Shown one piece after another: positions 59,298 to 64,000 of a stretch of DNA of 64,000 nt; position 1 is the first letter of the stretch; each line of letters opens with the position of its first letter. The notes beneath the pieces were generated by a model. It saw only the letters and a list, made by a program, of their open reading frames with translations. It did not search any database and had not been told where the DNA came from. The stretch comes from Glycomyces amatae (GTDB lineage: Bacteria; Actinomycetota; Actinomycetes; Mycobacteriales; Micromonosporaceae): assembly GCF_020991375.1 (NCBI RefSeq), contig NZ_JAJLQZ010000021.1:1-64000 (forward strand), written 5' to 3'. Both the position numbers and the translations under genes were made by a program.

Positions 59298-62153
59298 TCA
59301 GGGCACGCGGTGTTCGGCGACGGCCTTCTCGACCTTCTTGCGGAAGTCGGGGTCCTCGTCGGGTTCGAGCCGCCCGAGGGTCTGCTCGGCCACCGCCGCC
59401 GCGCCTTCGGCGTCGCCCGATCCGGCGAGGAGGCTCATCAGCCTGCGCGCGGCCGCGAGCTCCCGGTCGGTGAACCCGCCTTCCGCGAACACGGCGATCG
59501 ACTCGCGCAGCAGCCGGATCGCCTCGGCCCCTTGGCGCAGGTAGCCGCCGTGCTGGAGCAGGGTCTCGGCGAGCTCGCCGCGGCAGGACTCCCTATAGGA
59601 CGGATGCAGCTCCTCGTCGCGCCATGCCGCGCGGAGCTCCGCCGCCAGCGAGGCGAACGCCTCGGAGGCGGCCTCCTCGTCGGCCTCCGACATCTCGTAC
59701 TCCACGTCCACGTTCACCCGGGCCCACACGGCCGCCCGGACCGACAGGGCCGCGGCCGGAACCACCCCGAGCTCGCGCCACGCCTGCTCGGCGCGGCCGA
59801 AGGCGAGCACGGCGGACTCGACGTCCCCGGTCGCCTCGAGCAGCCCGCCGGCCTGGTGGGCCGTTCGCGCGTACTGGGTCGCGTTCGGATGCGCGACGCC
59901 CCCGTCCATGAGCCGCAGCGCTTCGAGCGCCTGCTCGGCGGCCTCCTCCGGATCGCCCAGCCGCTCATAGCAGTCGCCGAGCATGATCCTGACGTCGACG
60001 GTCTGCCACTGCGGCTCGCCCGCTTCCGACAGCTCCTCCAGGACCGCCCACAGGACGTGGACCGCGGCCTCGTGGCGTCCCTGCTCTGCCATGGCGATCC
60101 CGGCCACGCGCCGGGCGGCGGTCGCGCGGTCGCCCGCTCCGGCGCGGTCGTGGTAGCGGGCGGCCTGGACCGCGTACAGCTCGGCTCGAGGCCAATGCCC
60201 AAGGGCGGCAGCGGTTTCAGCCGCCGCGGAATGGACCGCCCCGACAGGGGCGTCGCTCATCCCGGGCCGTGCGGCCGCCATGCCGTTCTCGGCGACCGCG
60301 AGGGCCTCCTCGGGCCGGCCCTGGCTCCTGAGGAGCATGTTGTACCAGATGGCGCTGACCACGGTCTCCAGCGCGTGGTCGGCGGCGCGGGCGAGTTCGT
60401 ACGCCGCCTCGACCGCGGCGTTCCGGTCCTCGTCGGACTCGGCGATCCTGGCGGCGGCCAGCAGCAGGCGCGCGCGGACCTCGGTGACCCCGCGCTCGTC
60501 GGGCCGCGCGGCCAGGTCGGCGTCGAGCGCGGTGAACGCCTCGCGCAGTCGCGCATCCGGCTCCTCGCCGCGCAGCTCGCCGAGTTCGGCGAGCGCCGAG
60601 TGGACGGCGACCCTCGCCCGCAGCGAGTGGACCGGGTCGGCCCCGGCCAACCGTTCGGCGGTCGCGAGCAGGCGCGTGGCCTCGGCGCGCACGTCCTCCG
60701 GATCGGCGTCCCTGCCCGACCGCAGCATGGAGGCCTCCAAGGCCAGGGCCCGGCCCTCGCGGTCGGCCCCGCGGAACAGGTCCGCGGCCTGCCGGGCGAG
60801 CTCCCGCTTCCGGTCCGGGTCACCGGTGCCGTCGAGCCGGGACACCAGCACGTCGGCCTCGTCGGCCGGGTCGAGTGCGACGCCGAGCCGCGCGGCCGCC
60901 TCGCCGACCCGGCCCCAGCGTTCGAGGCGGTCGTCCGCGAAGGCGGCGCCGGCCGCCCGCGCCTCGGCGAGCAGGCGTTCGACGTCCGCGGCGGTGGACG
61001 CCGGGGGTTCGGCGCGGACCTCGCGGATCGGGGGCGCCTCGGCGATCGCGGCCTTCAGTCCGAGCGGCACGTGCGGGTGGGCCGCGGTGTACGCGACCCG
61101 TTCGGCGGAGCGGCGCGACATGAGGTCGTTGCCGTTGCGGCGGTCGAAGCGGTCGCAGAGGTCCCGCCGTTCGGCGTCGATCCGGTCGCGGGCCGCGTCG
61201 GCGCGCGCGCCGAGGCCGTCGGGACCGGGCACTCGGACGTCGCCGGCGCCGCGGGCGATGAGCGCCGCGCAGGTGAGCTGCACGGATTCGAGCAGCCGGA
61301 GCCGGAAGATCGGGTCGAGGGCGAGGACGAGCAGGCCCGCCCGGGCGTCGACGAGCTCGACCGCCCGGGCCTCGTTGCCGGTGAGCGCGCAGAAGCGCAC
61401 GTGCTGGGCGAACGGCAGGATCATCTCGTCCTTGTCGCGGATGATCTGGTAGCCGTGCAGGTGGTTCGCGCGGGCCTCGCCGAGGCGTCCGAGCGCGACC
61501 AGCGGCATCAGCGAGTTCGCGAGGGCCCGGTGCGGCTCGCTCAGGCAGCTCTGGCCCTCCTGGAGGACCGGCGCCCACTGCTCCATCGCCCGCTCGTGGT
61601 CGCCGGCCGCGGCGTAGGCGGAGCCCATCATGCTGTGGGCGCACGGTTCGCAGTCGTCGAGGCGGTTGATCTCGGTCGCGTGCAGCGCCGCGAGGGCCTT
61701 GGCGGCGCGCTCGGCGTCGCCGAGCTGGACGGCGAGGCCGTGCTCGATCTGGTGGGCGGGGTGCGCGGAGTGGCCGGCCTCGGCGTAGTGCCGTCGCATC
61801 TGGACGAGGTACGCCTCGATCGACGCGACCGGCACGTCGGGGCGGTCCAGCATCTTCAGCCCGGTCGTGTGCAGGCCCCAGCGGAGCTTGAACAGGCTCT
61901 GCTCGTCGAACAGCTCGGGCGCGGTGTCGTAGTTGCGCAGCAGCCGCCCGTACGCCGAGAGGCGCACCGAGGAGTCTTCCGACCAGCGGAAGTCGTTGAC
62001 GAGTTCGGAGAGGATCTCGTTGAGCAGCAGCTGGTCGCCGGTCGCGTCGACGGCCTCCAGGAGCGTCTCGAGCGCGACGGTCCGGGTCTCACCGGACGGT
62101 TGGGCGCAGATGCGGCCGAAGGTCTGGCGCAGTTCCGAGTTCGTGTCCGGCAT
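59298..62153 (-). CDS. Large TPR-repeat protein
   Basis: 951 residues, almost wholly alpha-helical, built from many degenerate tetratricopeptide repeats (for example LGDAERAAKALAALHA, GDHERAMEQWAPVLQEG, GHWPRAELYAVQAARYH, LGDPEEAAEQALEALRLMD, TGDVESAVLAFGRAEQAWR). A CEPCAHSMMG motif lies near residue 160, suggesting a metal site or disulphide. No NB-ARC, kinase or DNA-binding domain is seen, so it is not a SARP or STAND regulator. Probably a cytoplasmic protein-binding scaffold. Start ATG 62153 with GGAAAG upstream. Confidence 0.85.
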   Translation of the reverse strand: MPDTNSELRQTFGRICAQPSGETRTVALETLLEAVDATGDQLLLNEILSELVNDFRWSEDSSVRLSAYGRLLRNYDTAPELFDEQSLFKLRWGLHTTGLKMLDRPDVPVASIEAYLVQMRRHYAEAGHSAHPAHQIEHGLAVQLGDAERAAKALAALHATEINRLDDCEPCAHSMMGSAYAAAGDHERAMEQWAPVLQEGQSCLSEPHRALANSLMPLVALGRLGEARANHLHGYQIIRDKDEMILPFAQHVRFCALTGNEARAVELVDARAGLLVLALDPIFRLRLLESVQLTCAALIARGAGDVRVPGPDGLGARADAARDRIDAERRDLCDRFDRRNGNDLMSRRSAERVAYTAAHPHVPLGLKAAIAEAPPIREVRAEPPASTAADVERLLAEARAAGAAFADDRLERWGRVGEAAARLGVALDPADEADVLVSRLDGTGDPDRKRELARQAADLFRGADREGRALALEASMLRSGRDADPEDVRAEATRLLATAERLAGADPVHSLRARVAVHSALAELGELRGEEPDARLREAFTALDADLAARPDERGVTEVRARLLLAAARIAESDEDRNAAVEAAYELARAADHALETVVSAIWYNMLLRSQGRPEEALAVAENGMAAARPGMSDAPVGAVHSAAAETAAALGHWPRAELYAVQAARYHDRAGAGDRATAARRVAGIAMAEQGRHEAAVHVLWAVLEELSEAGEPQWQTVDVRIMLGDCYERLGDPEEAAEQALEALRLMDGGVAHPNATQYARTAHQAGGLLEATGDVESAVLAFGRAEQAWRELGVVPAAALSVRAAVWARVNVDVEYEMSEADEEAASEAFASLAAELRAAWRDEELHPSYRESCRGELAETLLQHGGYLRQGAEAIRLLRESIAVFAEGGFTDRELAAARRLMSLLAGSGDAEGAAAVAEQTLGRLEPDEDPDFRKKVEKAVAEHRVP

Positions 62154-62250
62154 GAGGGCTTTCCGCTGGGAGTGGGGGTCGTCCGTGGCTCTTGGCGGTA
62201 GTGTGCCACAAGCGGTCCACCTGCGGCCGCGGGCGACTCGGCGCCCGGGG

Positions 62251-62688
62251 TCACCGCGGGCCGGCCGCCCGCGTCCTCGCGGCGCGCCGCATCCAGAGGA
62301 ACATCGCGACGACCGGTGCGAAGCCGAGCACGTGCAGGGCGAAGGCCGCGCCTCCCGACAGCGGCCCGTACAGGACGAAGCCGCCGAACATCCACAGGGC
62401 CAGGAGCAGGCCGGGAATCCAGCCCAGCGGGTGCAGCGACAGCCCGCCCATGACGGCGGCCGTGAAGATCACCCCGACGACGGCGAGGACGCCGACCAGC
62501 AGGCCGAGGCCGACCACGCCGGCGACGACCCACGAGGCCGTGGAGCCGAACTCCTCCAGCCCCATGCCGTCGGCCACGAGCAGCCCGCCGCCCGCCAGCG
62601 CGAAGGCGGCGGCGACGCCGATGCACAGGATCGCGACGAGCCGCCTCTCCCACCGCTTGATGAACTCCTGCGAGAACCGGTACCTCAT
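62251..62688 (-). CDS. Small four-helix membrane protein
   Basis: 145 residues, four predicted membrane helices after a basic N-terminus (MRYRFSQEFIKRWERR). The family is not recognised. ATG 62688 is chosen because GGGAGCGG precedes it and the upstream extension to 62736 has no ribosome site. It lies 97 bp upstream of the TPR gene on the same strand and may share a transcript. Confidence 0.75.
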   Translation of the reverse strand: MRYRFSQEFIKRWERRLVAILCIGVAAAFALAGGGLLVADGMGLEEFGSTASWVVAGVVGLGLLVGVLAVVGVIFTAAVMGGLSLHPLGWIPGLLLALWMFGGFVLYGPLSGGAAFALHVLGFAPVVAMFLWMRRAARTRAAGPR

Positions 62689-62782
62689 CGCCGCTCCCTT
62701 CCCGTCGACGGCCCTCAGCGTACGAGGAGCGCGCACGACGGCCCGCCCGGGCGGCCTCCCGGCGGGAGGCCGCCCCAGGGGC

Positions 62783-63211
62783 TCAGGCCTCGCGGTCGGG
62801 CCTGCGCCTGGCGAAGACCGGGACGAGGATCGCGGCCACGACCACGTGCATGGCGATCAGCGCCGCCCTCGTGCCGGGCGTGGCCTCGGTGAGGAACGGC
62901 GGGAACATCTCGATCAGGAACACGACCGCGGCGCCGACGAGCCACAGCGCCACGGCCCTGCGCGGGGCGAACCGGTCGAGGAGCGCCCTGGCGATCCAGC
63001 CGCCGCCCCCGGCGAGGAGGGTCGCGAACACGGCGGCCACGGGCCCGACGGCCATGGGCTCCTGACCGGGGTTCGTCACCTCCATCTCGGCGCCGGCCGC
63101 CGCGGCGATCGCGGCCGTGAGCGCCGCCCCGGCCACGGCGGCGACCAGTGCGATGAGCCTGGCGCGCCACACGGGGGCGGTCGGGCGGGCTTCGGTATCC
63201 GTTTCGGACAT
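62783..63211 (-). CDS. DUF6069-type membrane protein
   Basis: 142 residues, four membrane helices; the layout (RLIALVAAVAGAALTAAIAAAAGAE..., RFAPRRAVALWLVGAAVVFLIEM...) is that of actinobacterial DUF6069 proteins, function unknown. GGAGA lies 6 bases before ATG 63211. It diverges from the AraC-type gene at 63342, which may control it. Confidence 0.75.
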   Translation of the reverse strand: MSETDTEARPTAPVWRARLIALVAAVAGAALTAAIAAAAGAEMEVTNPGQEPMAVGPVAAVFATLLAGGGGWIARALLDRFAPRRAVALWLVGAAVVFLIEMFPPFLTEATPGTRAALIAMHVVVAAILVPVFARRRPDREA

Positions 63212-63329
63212 GCGGTGTCTCCATCGTCTCGGGCCCCGCCTTCGGGGAACTGCATCGACGGTAGTTCCGGAAGCGCCGCAGGCCAATCCGCGAGCGTCCT
63301 CGCTTCATGCGCGATCGTCCCGGCCCGGA

Positions 63330-63335
63330 TACGCT
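63330..63335 (+). promoter_or_regulatory. -10 box of leaderless AraC gene
   Basis: TACGCT followed by 6 bases and the ATG at 63342; no Shine-Dalgarno. Confidence 0.5.
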
Positions 63336-63341
63336 GGGGCG

Positions 63342-64000
63342 ATGGACTTGCTCAGCGACGTCATGACGGTGCTGCGGACCGGGCGTCCCTTCGCGGGCCG
63401 CTTCGCCCGGACCGCCCCCTGGTCGGACCACCGCCTCCCCCGCCCCCACGGGTTCGGCCTCCAGGTCATGGTCCGGGGCGCCGCGGTCGTCACCGCCGAG
63501 ACCGGTGAGACCGTCGCGCTCGCGGAAGGCGACGCGCTGCTCACGCCCCACGGCACCGGGCACGTCATCGCCGACGCGGCCGACTCGCCGCCGGGGCCGC
63601 CGTGCCGCGCCGACGCCGAGCGGGCCGGGTCGGTCTTCCGCTCCGACGACCCCGCGGCGACGCACGTCGCGCTGTGCGCGGCCTACGAGCTCGCCCCGAA
63701 CCGCGCCCATCCGCTGGTCGTCACGCTCCCGGACTTCGTGCACGTCAAGGCCGACCCGGTCGCGCGGCCGGAGCTGGCCCAGGCGATCGCGATGCTGGAC
63801 GCCGAGCTCGCCGCCGAGCGGCGCGGCGGGGACACGCTCGTGCCGGCGCTGCTCGACGCCGTCCTGATGTACCTGCTGCGGGCGATCCACGGGCCTCGGC
63901 ATGCCGAATGCGGTTTCAGCGGATGGGCGCAGGCCCTGGCCGACGACGCGATCGCGGCCGCGCTGGAGGCGCTCCACGCCGACCCGGCGCGGCAGTGGAC
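63342..64000 (+). CDS. AraC-family regulator, N-terminal part (cut by window end)
   Basis: 219 codons are visible and remain open at the window edge. The N-terminal cupin_6/AraC-binding domain (MDLLSDVMTVLRTGRPFAGRF, HGFGLQVMVRGAAVVTAETGE, LAEGDALLTPHGTGHVIADA) and the linker helices (VPALLDAVLMYLLRAI, then ALADDAIAAALEALHADPARQW) are typical; the DNA-binding helices lie beyond 64000. Predicted leaderless, divergent from the DUF6069 gene. Confidence 0.9.
   Translation, partial: MDLLSDVMTVLRTGRPFAGRFARTAPWSDHRLPRPHGFGLQVMVRGAAVVTAETGETVALAEGDALLTPHGTGHVIADAADSPPGPPCRADAERAGSVFRSDDPAATHVALCAAYELAPNRAHPLVVTLPDFVHVKADPVARPELAQAIAMLDAELAAERRGGDTLVPALLDAVLMYLLRAIHGPRHAECGFSGWAQALADDAIAAALEALHADPARQW

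Overview
The window is very GC-rich DNA (about 70% or more by eye) from an actinobacterium. GTG and TTG starts are common, many genes overlap by 4 bases, and several lack a leader, with a TANNNT box 6-8 bases before the start codon. Scr1-type HTH/DUF397 pairs, DivIVA, DUF3117, YqeB-like and DUF6069 proteins fit a filamentous or mycelial actinomycete (Glycomyces/Stackebrandtia/Micromonospora-like). The genus cannot be fixed by reading alone. No rRNA, tRNA or CRISPR was seen.

1-16 kb is an eroded version of the conserved block that in Mycobacterium tuberculosis runs dapD-dapE-LOG-folP2-(gpgS)-DivIVA-(tagA)-DUF3117-(sigE-rseA)-htrA-tatB. Here dapD and dapE diverge from a 39-bp intergenic region. 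LOG, a VapBC-like pair, a FolP2-type protein, an Old-Yellow-Enzyme reductase with its MarR regulator, an M18 aminopeptidase and an azoreductase follow. Then comes a cluster of an FtsK/SpoIIIE ATPase, a coiled-coil membrane protein and a DivIVA-like protein, followed by DUF3117, HtrA and TatB.

16-30 kb holds a DUF4190 protein, an amidohydrolase, ffh, and amt without glnK/glnD. A LacI regulator follows with a large cytoplasmic glycoside hydrolase, then an Uma2 nuclease, mscL, VOC proteins and a second VapBC pair. 28-36 kb carries a peptide-type ABC operon (fused DppB-DppC permease plus Tat lipoprotein, no ATPase), a GNAT enzyme, a PobA-type hydroxylase, a (GGCCCC)12 tract and a secreted glycerophosphodiesterase.

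36-51 kb holds a TetR/aldo-keto reductase pair, an ABC exporter, a CASTOR/POLLUX-like channel and an FxLD-type methyltransferase. A 1.27-kb transposase-less element with 21-bp terminal inverted repeats and internal ~77-bp tandem repeats comes next, then secreted and membrane proteins and a TetR/NAD(P)H oxidoreductase pair. 51-64 kb carries a TetR-SGNH esterase operon, a secreted GH19 chitinase, a small unknown operon, an Scr1/DUF397 pair, a truncated polymorphic-toxin-like gene, a secreted repeat protein, a 951-residue TPR protein, two small membrane proteins and the start of an AraC regulator cut by the window edge.

Regulation is mostly local: nearly every regulator sits beside its probable target with a palindrome between them. 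The least explained parts are the FtsK-coiled-coil-DivIVA cluster, the repeat-bearing element at 43.6-44.9 kb, orphan LacI-type operators at 37.85-37.94 kb, and truncated relics at 33.8-34.0 and 57.0-57.8 kb.
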